48,792 nt of DNA from a virus. Location: IMG/VR virus record IMGVR_UViG_3300045243_000038, positions 1-48,792 of that record; one strand, written 5' to 3'. Shown piece after piece: positions 15,190 to 23,796 of the stretch (position 1 is its first letter; every line of letters begins with the position of its first letter). The position numbers and the translations under genes are program-made. Under the pieces are notes generated by a model. That model was given only the letters and a program-made list of their open reading frames with translations, was not told where the DNA came from and made no database searches.

Positions 15190-16044
15190 TTAGAACGTAA
15201 GTTGCGCCGCACGCCACCAGTCAATCGACGCCGTGCCGGGCGACGTGCCGGCGGCGTTCAGGCCCGCGATCACGAGACCCATCGTCACGTCGTTCGGGAA
15301 GTCCGTGCCCTGCGCCACCGGGATGTTCTTCGACCCCGAGAGCCGCACACCGTCCTGGTAGAAGGACAGCATGTTGGTGCCGGGGAAGTCCTTGTCGGTG
15401 CCCCGCTTGAACTTGAACGCGATCTTCGTGAACGTCGCGGCCACAAGCGCCACGGCGTCGGTCTGCACGTTGACCGCCGTAACGCCATTGGCCTTGTAGA
15501 CCGTGTTCATGATCGCACCGCCCGTACCCGCAACCGTGCGAGCCGTCTCGGGGCGGAAGAAGCCCACGAGGTTCTGATCGGCGATGGCACCGGCCGCCGT
15601 GATGGGAACGATGTTCGTCAGGACCGCATCTTCCATCATCCCCACGAATAGGTCCGTCTTCGTGTCGGCGATGGTCGAGACCGCGATCCGCGCCTCGAAC
15701 CACAGTTCGCGCGTCGAGCGGTCGATCCGGAACGGCGTTGAGAGCGTGCGGATCGACGCGCCTTCGTTGTCGTCGTCCGAGCCGAACGTCCAGACGCCGC
15801 CCTGTGTGGTCGTGTCAGGGTTGATGCCCGTGCCGCCCGTCGAGGAGAACTGAGCGTAGCCGTGCTCGGCAGCCCAGTTGCCTTCCGTTGTGGCAAGCGT
15901 CTTGAAAAACGACGTGAAATCGTCCCAAAAGTAGTAGCCGGGAACGATGCCTTCCATGAGTTCGTTCCACGGGCAGTCGCCCCAGACGGTCCCCGACGGG
16001 ACACGGCTCGTGTCGAGACCGGCGAAGCGAGCGTTGCCAGACAT
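15190..16044 (-). CDS. Beta-sandwich virion protein
   Basis: The protein has 284 residues, with GAGGGG six bases before its ATG. It is strand-rich with a lectin-like or jelly-roll rhythm (ELWFEARIAV, LFVGMMED, FTKIAFKFKRG, MLSFYQDGVRL, VTMGLVIAGLNA). It follows the major capsid gene directly, a usual place for a capsid decoration or minor capsid protein. That assignment is inference. Confidence 0.65.
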   Translation of the reverse strand: MSGNARFAGLDTSRVPSGTVWGDCPWNELMEGIVPGYYFWDDFTSFFKTLATTEGNWAAEHGYAQFSSTGGTGINPDTTTQGGVWTFGSDDDNEGASIRTLSTPFRIDRSTRELWFEARIAVSTIADTKTDLFVGMMEDAVLTNIVPITAAGAIADQNLVGFFRPETARTVAGTGGAIMNTVYKANGVTAVNVQTDAVALVAATFTKIAFKFKRGTDKDFPGTNMLSFYQDGVRLSGSKNIPVAQGTDFPNDVTMGLVIAGLNAAGTSPGTASIDWWRAAQLTF

Positions 16045-16103
16045 TGCGAACCCCTCTCAAACACCGCGAGTGGACACCCCTCCGAATATCGTGGGGCTAG
16101 TCA

Positions 16104-17162
16104 TCACGGCATGGTGGTGTCAGTGGCGAGCACGCACTGGCGACGGCGGTTGCGGCATTGCGTGTTAAACCGGCTGACGTTGTGGACGGTGTGAACCGTG
16201 GGCTGGTTGGGGTTCACCGGGACGGGGATTTCCTTCATCCACCACTCCCGGAGCCGCATGGCGAAGATTTCGCCCCAGTTGAGCCCGTACACCGGGTTGG
16301 TCGTGTCCTTGTCGAGTTCCTTCACGAAGCACACCGGGGCACGGCGGAACTGCACCTTGCCGTCCATCGGTGCCACGTCTTCGCCCAAGTTCTCGTTCTG
16401 CGCTTCAAGGATTTCCTCGAACGTGCCCAAGACCGGGTAGTTCGTGTACCACCCGTAGTCGTCGCCGAGGTTGTACACCGGCATGTCGTCCACGAGCGGC
16501 ATGAAGTCGGTGTAGACCGCCGCGCGGCGCATCTTGCGGATCAAGTCTTCCTTGGCGACGGTGCCGTACTGCGTCGCGTAGTTCCGCCAGCGCGGGTAGG
16601 TCGTCGAACTGAGAGAGCCGACCGTGGTGAAGCCCGAGGGCACCGTGCCGTTGAAACCGTCGTTGTTGGCCGAGGACGCGGCCGTGTTGCTCTTCACCAC
16701 CCAGTACGGGATCGGGAAGAAGTCAAGATCATTGGAGGCCGAGGGCGTGGCCCACAACAGTTGCTCCATCTTCACGATGAAGTCACCGAAGGCGGACAAC
16801 CGCCGCACCTGCATGATATCCACGATCTTCGACGCGCCCGAGTTCATCACCTCTTCCGCGCCTTCGATTGCCCAGTTGAACGTCATGCCGCGCCACGGCA
16901 CCTCGCCGAAGGTCATCACGTTCGGGATGTTGACGACGGCGGTGAAGCCGAGCGGCACGGAGCGGGCCGAGCCGTTCGTGTCGAACATGACGTTCCAGCG
17001 CACCGTGGGGCCGCTATCCCACGTCACCTTCTTCTGGCGGAAGATGCGCTTGAGCGCGATGGTGTTCTGGTAGTCGGACGCGAGATCGGTGAACTTGAGC
17101 CGCCCGAGTTCCGGTAGTGATACGGAAATGAGGTCGGCGATGTTGGACGCCTGAAGCGACAT
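16104..17162 (-). CDS. Major capsid protein
   Basis: The protein has 352 residues. Hallmark phrases include SNIADLISVSLPELGRLKFTD at the N-terminus, RQKKVTWDSGPTVRWNVMFD, SGASKIVDIMQVRR, FFPIPYWVV, LSSTTYPRWRNYATQYG, KEDLIRKMRRAA, LVDDMPVYNLGDDYGWYTNY and a C-terminal FNTQCRNRRRQCVL. This is the pattern of an HK97-fold-type coat protein I associate with uncultured podovirus-like phages. It follows the putative scaffold gene. GGGAG lies nine bases from the ATG. The assignment rests on pattern and gene order. Confidence 0.85.
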   Translation of the reverse strand: MSLQASNIADLISVSLPELGRLKFTDLASDYQNTIALKRIFRQKKVTWDSGPTVRWNVMFDTNGSARSVPLGFTAVVNIPNVMTFGEVPWRGMTFNWAIEGAEEVMNSGASKIVDIMQVRRLSAFGDFIVKMEQLLWATPSASNDLDFFPIPYWVVKSNTAASSANNDGFNGTVPSGFTTVGSLSSTTYPRWRNYATQYGTVAKEDLIRKMRRAAVYTDFMPLVDDMPVYNLGDDYGWYTNYPVLGTFEEILEAQNENLGEDVAPMDGKVQFRRAPVCFVKELDKDTTNPVYGLNWGEIFAMRLREWWMKEIPVPVNPNQPTVHTVHNVSRFNTQCRNRRRQCVLATDTTMP

Positions 17163-17190
17163 CGCGGAGGCTCCCTTGCGTAAGGGTCAC

Positions 17191-17210
17191 AACCCGCAAC
17201 GTTGCGGGTT
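17191..17210. repeat. Dispersed palindrome, copy 8 (perfect)
   Basis: AACCCGCAACGTTGCGGGTT lies in the 120-bp gap between the putative scaffold and capsid genes. Confidence 0.95.
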
Positions 17211-17282
17211 GACAGTTCACCAGCCGTGCGCCCCGGTCGTTAGTACGACCGCCTGGATGGGCGTCGGCTCCGGTCCAAAGAC

Positions 17283-18239
17283 CTAATCGTTGCCGGGCAG
17301 ATCATCATTCTCGTCCGACGTGCCGACGTGGCCGGGGTCCAAGCCCCGCTCCCGCATGTACCCGGCAACCTTCTGCTTGGCGGCCTGGACGCCCTTCGGC
17401 TCGGGCGCGCCGTTGCGGTTCGAGGGCTTGGCGATTGAGCCATCCGCCCACTCGTCGACCGTCTTGCTCACCTTGGGCTTGGGCTTCGGAGTTGGCGCAG
17501 GCGTGTCCCCGTAGGTCGGGGCGGGCGTCTGCTCGGGATCGGCTTCCGCCTTCTTGGGCGCGCCGCAGAGCGACCGCACGGCAGCCGTCAGCTTGTCACG
17601 AATCGCGCGGCCCGAATCGTCCTGAGTAATCTGTGCCGCCGCGAAGATGCGGTTCCGCCGCTCCTGATGCTCCTTCGCCACTTCCGGGAGCGTACCGCGA
17701 CCGAACAGGTGTTCGTACCCACCATCGGCGAGGCCAGCGAATGTGTCTTCGACGTGTTCCAAGAATGTGCGGTCGGTACGGTCCTTGTCTTTCTTCTCCA
17801 TCTCCGCGATCTTCTCAGCCGACTTCTTCTCGGCTTCCTGCGCCCGCTTGTGCATCGCGCGCATGGTGCGAGCCATCCGCGCGTCGATGTAGTTGTCCCG
17901 CTCCATCGCGTCGATGTCGGCCAACTCCGGATCGGCCGGCGGCGTCGGCGTGGGAGCCGGCGTGTCCACCTTCGGCGCGGCGTGTCGCGGCTGCGACTGC
18001 TGTTCGGCCGCCACGCGGGCCTGCTCGAAGTGGATTTCCGCCATCAACTCTTCGCCCGACATGCGGTCGATGTCGGGTTGGGGAATCCCGTAGCTCGTGG
18101 CGAGTCTCACGAGCCGGGGACTGTGAACTGCCTTTTTCGGCTCATCCGGCGGGGGCGGTTTGGGGGCCGCTGGTGGTGTGCGTGTGGAGGTGACTGGCTC
18201 GCTTGTGCCTGGGAGATCGTCGTCTTCTGGCGCTGGCAT
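17283..18239 (-). CDS. Putative capsid scaffolding protein
   Basis: The protein has 318 residues, highly charged and mostly helical, with a Pro-rich acidic N-terminus, a long Glu/Lys helix (residues 130-165, AEKKSAEKIAEMEKKDKD) and a charged C-terminus that contains a basic helix (PKGVQAAKQKVAGYMRERGL). Size, charge and position directly before the capsid gene fit a scaffold. No protease is seen nearby. GGAG lies seven bases before the ATG. Confidence 0.7.
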   Translation of the reverse strand: MPAPEDDDLPGTSEPVTSTRTPPAAPKPPPPDEPKKAVHSPRLVRLATSYGIPQPDIDRMSGEELMAEIHFEQARVAAEQQSQPRHAAPKVDTPAPTPTPPADPELADIDAMERDNYIDARMARTMRAMHKRAQEAEKKSAEKIAEMEKKDKDRTDRTFLEHVEDTFAGLADGGYEHLFGRGTLPEVAKEHQERRNRIFAAAQITQDDSGRAIRDKLTAAVRSLCGAPKKAEADPEQTPAPTYGDTPAPTPKPKPKVSKTVDEWADGSIAKPSNRNGAPEPKGVQAAKQKVAGYMRERGLDPGHVGTSDENDDLPGND

Positions 18240-18337
18240 CGGATTGCTCCTGTGCCAGCCACACTAGGCTTGTGACGTGCCGCACCGCAAGAACGCGATG
18301 CCATCACATCATCGAGCGGAAATAATTCGCGGTGCGT

Positions 18338-18595
18338 TCAGACGGGCAAAAGTAGCTCGTTCCAGAGGTCTTGAACGGGAATGTGGTAACACTCCGCGAT
18401 CTTGTAAGCCAGCCGCAAGGGCGGGTCTTTACTGCCGTGTTCGAGGCGGTTCAAGTAAGTGTCGCTAATGCCGATTTGCTCGGCCGCTTCCTTGAGCGTC
18501 AGCTTCAGGTTGAGTCGAACAGTTTGCAGGCGGGTGCGCCAGAATCGACCCTGACGCTCACCAGCAAGCGTATCGGTCTGGGTGTGTGGTCCCAT
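18338..18595 (-). CDS. XRE-family helix-turn-helix regulator
   Basis: The protein has 85 residues. A Cro/CI-type HTH occupies about residues 24-78: KLTLKEAAEQIGISDTYLNRLEHG followed by a third helix (PLRLAYKIAECYHI). GGGAG lies six bases before the ATG. It is placed in the late block between virion genes and the scaffold, not in the divergent control region. It is one of several candidates to bind the dispersed palindrome; its own leader starts just after a copy at 18613. Confidence 0.85.
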   Translation of the reverse strand: MGPHTQTDTLAGERQGRFWRTRLQTVRLNLKLTLKEAAEQIGISDTYLNRLEHGSKDPPLRLAYKIAECYHIPVQDLWNELLLPV

Positions 18596-18612
18596 CGCCG
18601 GCTCCCGTGGTC

Positions 18613-18632
18613 AACCCGCAACGTTGCGGGTT
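18613..18632. repeat. Dispersed palindrome, copy 9 (perfect)
   Basis: AACCCGCAACGTTGCGGGTT lies in the gap upstream of the XRE regulator, 17 bases before its start codon. Confidence 0.95.
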
Positions 18633-18636
18633 GGGC

Positions 18637-19008
18637 TCAGGTGTTACAGATCAGGTATTCCATCTGGCAAGCGCCTGTGTCGGCTATCGCAAACGGGACT
18701 TGCGCCCCACTGCCAAGCCGGCCACACCAGAACTCGCCGGGCAGGAGTTTGGCGAACTTGGCCCCGCCCGTCGCCACCCGCAATTCGATGAAGTTCGTGA
18801 GATCGCGGTTGATGAAGATTGCCCAACCCGGCGTCGTCACCTCGCCGAGCACGACAGCCTCTTCCGCAGTGCCAATGTTTTGTTTGTTGTGGATGAACTT
18901 CTTGGACGCGACCGTGGCGACAAGCGTTGCGAGCGGCGTCAGGGAAACATCCGCGTTCTCGCTGTCAGCATAGGTGAGCGAGGCGGTAGGTGTGATTTCA
19001 TTCGCCAC
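18637..19008 (-). CDS. Virion-cluster protein
   Basis: The protein has 123 residues and a GTG start with GAGG nine bases upstream. Strand-rich; phrases such as TPTASLTYADSENADVSL at the N-terminus and GWAIFINRDLTNFIELRVATGG in the middle are typical of small phage structural proteins. No family claimed. It ends just before the palindrome at 18613. Confidence 0.65.
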   Translation of the reverse strand: MANEITPTASLTYADSENADVSLTPLATLVATVASKKFIHNKQNIGTAEEAVVLGEVTTPGWAIFINRDLTNFIELRVATGGAKFAKLLPGEFWCGRLGSGAQVPFAIADTGACQMEYLICNT

Positions 19009-19017
19009 GGGCGCACC

Positions 19018-19131
19018 TCAGTTGAAGTAGCAATCGCGGGAGTACAGGCTGCGAAGTAACCCCATCTGGATCGGAGTATCCCACCCCATCATCAGCCACC
19101 ACCACGGGTAGATCGTCACCGAGCACTTCAT
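19018..19131 (-). CDS. 37-residue Trp-rich peptide
   Basis: A short gene whose ATG overlaps the stop of the previous gene (ATGA) and whose frame ends ten bases before the next start. The peptide is aromatic and hydrophobic (YPWWWLMMGW). Close packing on both sides supports it as real. It may associate with membranes or other proteins; function unknown. Confidence 0.55.
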   Translation of the reverse strand: MKCSVTIYPWWWLMMGWDTPIQMGLLRSLYSRDCYFN

Positions 19132-19481
19132 GACTCGAAGCCGTTGTTGAAGTGGTAACCTTCCAGCTTCCGCAGTTTCTTGTACGCCTTCGCGTCGGGG
19201 ATGATCGCCCGGCCCGAGTTCGGACTGTACTCGACGTTGACCCCGTGCCGCTTGTTGCGGGCGTTCGCCTGTTCGACTTGCTTGGGGTGGACGGCGCAGG
19301 CATCGGACATCATCGGCCAGCAGCCCGAGCGGTGACCGAAGTTCGGCATCCCCTCGCGGTCGGGGAACGCTTCGGCGAACTCTTCCTCCGACACCTCCTT
19401 GCCGTCGATGAAGTAGGTGAGACAGTCTACCCACTCGCCCGCGTCATTGAGCCGACGCTTGTTCTCGATGCGGCCGTTCAT
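19128..19481 (-). CDS. Conserved-type small phage protein
   Basis: The protein has 117 residues from the ATG at 19481 (GGAG six bases upstream). The central part GCWPMMSDACAVHPKQVEQANARNKRHGVNVEYSPN resembles small phage proteins seen near portal genes. It lies immediately after the portal and the small gene behind it. Function unknown. Confidence 0.7.
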   Translation of the reverse strand: MNGRIENKRRLNDAGEWVDCLTYFIDGKEVSEEEFAEAFPDREGMPNFGHRSGCWPMMSDACAVHPKQVEQANARNKRHGVNVEYSPNSGRAIIPDAKAYKKLRKLEGYHFNNGFES

Positions 19482-19528
19482 TTCCCACTCCTGATCGCTC
19501 CGGCGATGTTCGCCCCGGCCTTCTTCAG

Positions 19529-19765
19529 TTAATGGTTGTAATCCCGATCCGGCTCCGAGCCGTAGTAGTCTTCCGCGATCTTCGCGCACCGCTCGCGTTC
19601 TTCCTCACGAGCCATCTTCGCTTCCTGTTCGAGATAGGCTTTGATCTTGAAAACCGCTGACGCTGTGGGATCGGCCACCCCGTCAGAGGCGTCGGTAATT
19701 CCCCACTCATTCACGAGATCGCGTGCGCATCCTTCCGGCGTCAGTCTCGGGTCTCGTTCACTCAT
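19529..19765 (-). CDS. Small helical protein behind the portal
   Basis: The protein has 78 residues, and its start overlaps the portal stop as ATGA. The helix AYLEQEAKMAREEERERCAKIAEDYYG is typical of short phage proteins with an EEERE(R)CA(K)IAE pattern; the role of these is unknown. Confidence 0.65.
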   Translation of the reverse strand: MSERDPRLTPEGCARDLVNEWGITDASDGVADPTASAVFKIKAYLEQEAKMAREEERERCAKIAEDYYGSEPDRDYNH

Positions 19766-21591
19766 TGCTCATTCCCCTTCCCGTTCTGGCCCGCTGCCAT
19801 CAACTGCGTGCGCAGGTCGTTCGCCTTCGCCGCTGGGCTATTCTGCCCCACACTGACCCGCGTGTACGTCCCGCCGTTCATGGCCGGCGAGCGCGGCCCG
19901 ATCCCCGAGTCGGAACCGGACGGCGCATTCGTGGCGTCTTCGCCCATCGGCTCGGCGTACTTGAACACCTTCTGCACGTCGGGCTCGTCCCCGTACTTGG
20001 CCTTGAGATCGAGGTACGCGTTGATGTCGAACTGCACGCCCTGAGACTGAAGCAACTGCATGAGCGGCGTCATCTCCGCGACGACGGAGGTGAGGAACTG
20101 ACTCCGCTGCTGGGGCGTCGTGTGCGCCAGCGAGTAAGGATCGACCTTGAGGTTGGGGAGCGGCCCCTGCCGCATCGTCGCGCCCTGAGCCGAGAGGTTC
20201 AGGAAGTTCTCACTCGTGGGGTCGAACGGGTGCAACTTCCGCGAGATCGAGTAGTCGGTCCCGGGAATGCCGCGCGACGTGTCGTAAGTCTTTGTCGGGT
20301 GGTGCCAGCCGTACCAGCAGAAGGCTTTCATCACCGAGGCCACGCCACTCACCACAGTACCCTGCATATCCGCCACACCGGCCCCGGCGTTTTCGTTGAG
20401 CATCTTGTCTTGTGCGGCCGTGCGGCTCTGCGGGGCACGACCACCCAGGAGCGCCATGTTGCCGCCGATGTACTCGGCCTTCTGCATCAGGTCTTGCACA
20501 AAGAGTTGCAGGATTTGTGCTGGCCCACCGTAAGCTACTTCCTTCGCCTCACTCGCATTGTCGCACTGAATGATATCGCCATCGTTGGCCTGCTTGATCC
20601 GCCCGGCGTCGTCCATCGCAGCCCCACGAACCGGCAACACACTCTTGTAACGGTCCACCTCATCCACGAGTTTCCGGTAGGTCCGGTTGACCGCCAAGTG
20701 CAAGTCCATCAAGTCCATGACCGGCGACTTCGGCATCACGTTGCCGGGCACAACGCCGAAGCCGAGGAGGTGGTAGGGACCGCAGTACGGGCCGATCCAC
20801 TTTTGGACACGCAGGGGCTTGACCCGAACCCCATCGGCCGGCAGTCCGCCGTCATCGAGCAGGGTAACGACGAGCCGGTGGCGCGGCAGGTAGATTTCCC
20901 ACAGGTCAACGTACTCCTCGAACTCCTGACTTGAGCCTCGCGTGCCGCGACCGATGACGTTGACCCGGAAATCACCCTCCGCGTTAGTATCTCCACGGCT
21001 TGAAGGATGCAACTCCTCACCACGGCCGCGTCGATAGAGTTTCTTGGCAACGTCCAGCGGTACGCGGTAGCGGTGACCACAGTAGGAGAACTCCGACGGG
21101 TCGCGGGCGTAGAGATCGCATACCCAGTCATCGAGATCAACCACCGACGCCAGCGGTTCACCCACCGACACCTCCGCGTCCGTCATCGAGAGATCGTCGG
21201 GACTGGCGAGTGCCACCTTCAAGATGCCGACCGAGAAGAGTGCGTCGATCACCCACCGCCTGAGCGTGTCGCCTAGGTTCGTCCGCTCGGCTTCTTCGTT
21301 CAACCACTGTTGCATCTGATCGACCGCCGGCCGCGCCTTGGCGTCGAAGGTCGAGAGCATGACGCGCGGTTCCTTGGCGACGAGCGCACGCGACATGACC
21401 GAAACGTAAAGGCCGATCAGGTTGACGGGAACTTGGGCCGTCGTACCACCACGCGAGTAGTGGTAGCCGACATACTGCTTGACCGCATCCTCGCGCTCCC
21501 GGCGAAAGGTTTCCAGAGACAGGCGGTCGGCCCGCACGGCGTCGCGGAGCCGCACAAGGTCAATTTCAGGGGGAAGGCTGTAGCGAGCCAC
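19762..21591 (-). CDS. Portal protein
   Basis: The protein has 609 residues from a GTG start with GAGG four bases upstream. It is placed two genes after the large terminase and has portal-like features: a helical N-terminus with YVGYHYSRGG, EPRVMLST, a long mixed wing domain (residues 140-270), a helical stem region (MDLHLAVNRTYRKLVDEVDRYKS), the Gln/Ser-rich segment ALLGGRAPQSRTAAQDKML, and a flexible acidic C-terminus. Length is somewhat above typical T7-type connectors. It forms the dodecameric ring through which DNA enters and leaves the head. Confidence 0.8.
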   Translation of the reverse strand: MARYSLPPEIDLVRLRDAVRADRLSLETFRREREDAVKQYVGYHYSRGGTTAQVPVNLIGLYVSVMSRALVAKEPRVMLSTFDAKARPAVDQMQQWLNEEAERTNLGDTLRRWVIDALFSVGILKVALASPDDLSMTDAEVSVGEPLASVVDLDDWVCDLYARDPSEFSYCGHRYRVPLDVAKKLYRRGRGEELHPSSRGDTNAEGDFRVNVIGRGTRGSSQEFEEYVDLWEIYLPRHRLVVTLLDDGGLPADGVRVKPLRVQKWIGPYCGPYHLLGFGVVPGNVMPKSPVMDLMDLHLAVNRTYRKLVDEVDRYKSVLPVRGAAMDDAGRIKQANDGDIIQCDNASEAKEVAYGGPAQILQLFVQDLMQKAEYIGGNMALLGGRAPQSRTAAQDKMLNENAGAGVADMQGTVVSGVASVMKAFCWYGWHHPTKTYDTSRGIPGTDYSISRKLHPFDPTSENFLNLSAQGATMRQGPLPNLKVDPYSLAHTTPQQRSQFLTSVVAEMTPLMQLLQSQGVQFDINAYLDLKAKYGDEPDVQKVFKYAEPMGEDATNAPSGSDSGIGPRSPAMNGGTYTRVSVGQNSPAAKANDLRTQLMAAGQNGKGNEQ

Positions 21592-21597
21592 GTTACC

Positions 21598-21834
21598 TCA
21601 ACTCGCAACGTTGCGGGTTGACTCCAACAACTCCGCAGCTTCACGCCCAGGTTGTTCGAGCCACCCGAGGTCAAGTGTGACGCCCCAGTTATACCACCCC
21701 CGCTTGCCCCACTTTTCGAGGATGTACCAGCATCGCTTGTGGTTGATGCCCGAGGACGCGATCACCTGTCGCACGTCGCGGCCCGCTGGCCGGTTTGCAA
21801 TGAGTAGCAACAATCTGGCTTCGTCGTCTTTCAC
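21598..21834 (-). CDS. Winged-helix protein between terminase and portal
   Basis: The protein has 78 residues. The GTG start overlaps the terminase stop as GTGA with GAGGAG upstream; an earlier ATG in this frame would lie deep within the terminase gene. The sequence reads as a winged helix-turn-helix (EARLLLLIANRPAGRDVRQVI, then SSGINHKRCWYILEKWGKRGW). The last seven residues (STRNVAS) and stop are encoded by the palindrome at 21600. Placed next to terL, it could be a terminase accessory or small subunit, or a regulator. Confidence 0.65.
   Translation of the reverse strand: MKDDEARLLLLIANRPAGRDVRQVIASSGINHKRCWYILEKWGKRGWYNWGVTLDLGWLEQPGREAAELLESTRNVAS
21600..21619. repeat. Dispersed palindrome, copy 10 (one mismatch)
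   Basis: AACTCGCAACGTTGCGGGTT forms the end of the winged-helix gene and lies nine bases before the portal start. Confidence 0.95.
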
Positions 21835-23684
21835 GCCCAACTCCTCGCCCGACCCAAAGCGTTCTGCCGCGCCCACCAGTCCACCGAGAACACCGGAACG
21901 TCCTGCTCGTCCAGTTCGCGCGCCTGAGCCGCCTTCTTGGCCGCACCCATCTCCTTCGCCAGCATCCAGCCCAGAGCGTCCGCGATCACCATGTCCCCGT
22001 GACTCGACGCCTTGGCGGTCACGTCGTCCGTCGTATCGCTCTTGCCGTGAACCACTTCCTGCCCGACATCGTACCGGAATTCGAGCGTTTCGAGCAAGGA
22101 ACTTTCCGACGGGTTCAGGTAGTCGCCCTTTTCGAGCGCCTTCCTGTAGTCGGAGAGGAGGCTGTACTTGGCACCCGTGCGGTTGGGTGCCCAGCCGTAG
22201 TTATCGCTCATCTTCGTGTTGGCCTGCCACTGGTCGCGCGGCCTGATCCAGCAGTTGCGGTAGCCCGTCTTCAAGACGCTTTCCCCGAACTTGTAACCCA
22301 CCGCACCGGCCGTCTCCCACACAATCTGTGCTCCCCGCTCCTCTTCGTCCTTGAGGAGCCAGCACAAGGCCACCGCCAAGGGGCCGAAGTCCTTGGGGTC
22401 GATCCGGTTGTCACTCCACTCCAAGACCTTGATCCCCTTCGGGCCGTCGAACCCCGAATACGTCGAGGGCGTCGCGCCCGTGCCGGCCGCCACGTCCGTA
22501 CCCGCCGTGTACTTGGACGGCGGCAACCGACCGTTGGAGTCGGGCCGTATCCACAACTTCAGCCGCCCGCGCGTCTCGGGGATGAGCCCCTTGAACCGGC
22601 CCGTGTCCGGGTCATAGTCGAGCTCGCCCCGCCACACCGGCTCCCGGCTGTAACGCCTCACATGGTCCCGGATGGAGATGGGGTCGAAGAACTGGAATGA
22701 GGAACCGGCGGGGTCGATGTCGAGATGCATCGCCACGTCGCGCCGATTACCACGTTCGATACATTCTGCGTCGTACCACGGTGATCGCAGGCCGGGACAA
22801 GGACCACCCGTAGGCGACCCGTCCAGAATAAAGTTATAGCCCGGTTTGTGCTCGTATCCGGGGTCGAGGTATTCGACATTGCCGGGCACCTTCGGGTTGA
22901 ACTTGTACAAGCCCTGCTTGTACCGGGGATGAAGCGTCCAATGCAGGACGATCTTGAACTGATCCGGCCGCGTGCAGAGGTCATAGAACGCACCACCAAC
23001 CCCGTAGTGCGTCCCGATGTAGAGCGACGGCCCCACGTCCTTCAACTGCCCCAGAATCTTGTAGTCGTCGCGGTACTTCGAGAACTCGTCGTTCATGATC
23101 GCCGTCGCGCGCCCGCCGACACCCGATCGCTGCGTCGTCCCAACGCCCGACAAGGCACTCTTGCTATCCGGGTAACGGATGAGCAGCTTCTTGCGGGCGA
23201 AGTCGCCCCGGAGCCAGCCGGGCAACTTGTCGTTGATGAACTGCACCTTCTCAAAGAGCGAGTCCATGTCGCCCGAGGTGTCCACCGCCGCCTGCGTGTG
23301 ACTCATCACCAAGAACTTCTTCATCTCGTGGAACCGCGCCGCCCAGTCCTGTAGGAAGAGCGCCATCCACGTCGCGCCCATCTTGCGGCTCTTCTCCCAC
23401 ACCACACCACGCCGGTCCACGAACAACCGCTGCATCGTCCGCTGAAGCGTGTCTTCCTGCCACGGCCACGGGATGAATAACCCCACCTCCCGACCCACGT
23501 TGTCGGGGTTGTACTGCCACGCGAAGACGCGGAGGTAGAAGAGAAAGTCGTCCCGGCACGCCCGCTTGAGATCATCCCGCACGAGTTTGGACTTGGCGGC
23601 CTTCTTTAACCACTCCAAGCGGTACTCTCTGTTGCCCGCAAAGTCGGTTGGGACAGCCAGATACCGGCGACCGGGCGAAAGCAT
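21831..23684 (-). CDS. terL: Terminase large subunit
   Basis: The protein has 617 residues from the ATG at 23684; frames further upstream would run through the tRNA-like element. The ATPase shows a variant Walker A (WEKSRKMGATW, about residues 96-106) and an acidic motif (AIMNDEFSKYRDD). The nuclease part has TAGTDVAAGTGATPSTYSGFD, WETAGAVGYKFGESVL and the final Asp in SSHGDMVIADALGWML. This motor cuts and packages the genome. Signals for headful versus site-specific cutting cannot be read from the sequence, but a circular assembly fits headful packaging. Confidence 0.92.
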   Translation of the reverse strand: MLSPGRRYLAVPTDFAGNREYRLEWLKKAAKSKLVRDDLKRACRDDFLFYLRVFAWQYNPDNVGREVGLFIPWPWQEDTLQRTMQRLFVDRRGVVWEKSRKMGATWMALFLQDWAARFHEMKKFLVMSHTQAAVDTSGDMDSLFEKVQFINDKLPGWLRGDFARKKLLIRYPDSKSALSGVGTTQRSGVGGRATAIMNDEFSKYRDDYKILGQLKDVGPSLYIGTHYGVGGAFYDLCTRPDQFKIVLHWTLHPRYKQGLYKFNPKVPGNVEYLDPGYEHKPGYNFILDGSPTGGPCPGLRSPWYDAECIERGNRRDVAMHLDIDPAGSSFQFFDPISIRDHVRRYSREPVWRGELDYDPDTGRFKGLIPETRGRLKLWIRPDSNGRLPPSKYTAGTDVAAGTGATPSTYSGFDGPKGIKVLEWSDNRIDPKDFGPLAVALCWLLKDEEERGAQIVWETAGAVGYKFGESVLKTGYRNCWIRPRDQWQANTKMSDNYGWAPNRTGAKYSLLSDYRKALEKGDYLNPSESSLLETLEFRYDVGQEVVHGKSDTTDDVTAKASSHGDMVIADALGWMLAKEMGAAKKAAQARELDEQDVPVFSVDWWARQNALGRARSWA

Positions 23685-23704
23685 GGTTACTCGAATAATG
23701 TTAG

Positions 23705-23789
23705 TGCGACTGCGCGGATTTGAACCGCCACTCCTACAGGTGCCGCTTGCGCGGTCCAGCCGGTGTGTCACCGCAACACCTACAGTCGC
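23705..23789 (-). tRNA. tRNA-like element, class II size, no clear anticodon
   Basis: This 85-nt sequence fills the gap between the gene ending at 23797 and terL. It has a perfect seven-base acceptor stem (GCGACTG with CAGTCGC), U8-A9, a D-arm (GGTG or GGTGT with matching CACC), a T-arm with loop TTCAAAT and four good pairs, and a short variable-arm hairpin (CCTGTAGG). In place of an anticodon arm, the strongest local fold is CCGC-GCAA-GCGG, a GNRA tetraloop hairpin; no seven-base loop with five paired bases is found. No CCA is encoded. It may be a decayed tRNA or a tRNA mimic. Confidence 0.4.
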
Positions 23790-23796
23790 CGAGCCA

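Noticed and set aside
16158-17117. 319-codon plus-strand frame opposite the capsid gene
   Set aside because: Antisense shadow; the minus-strand product is a recognisable coat protein.
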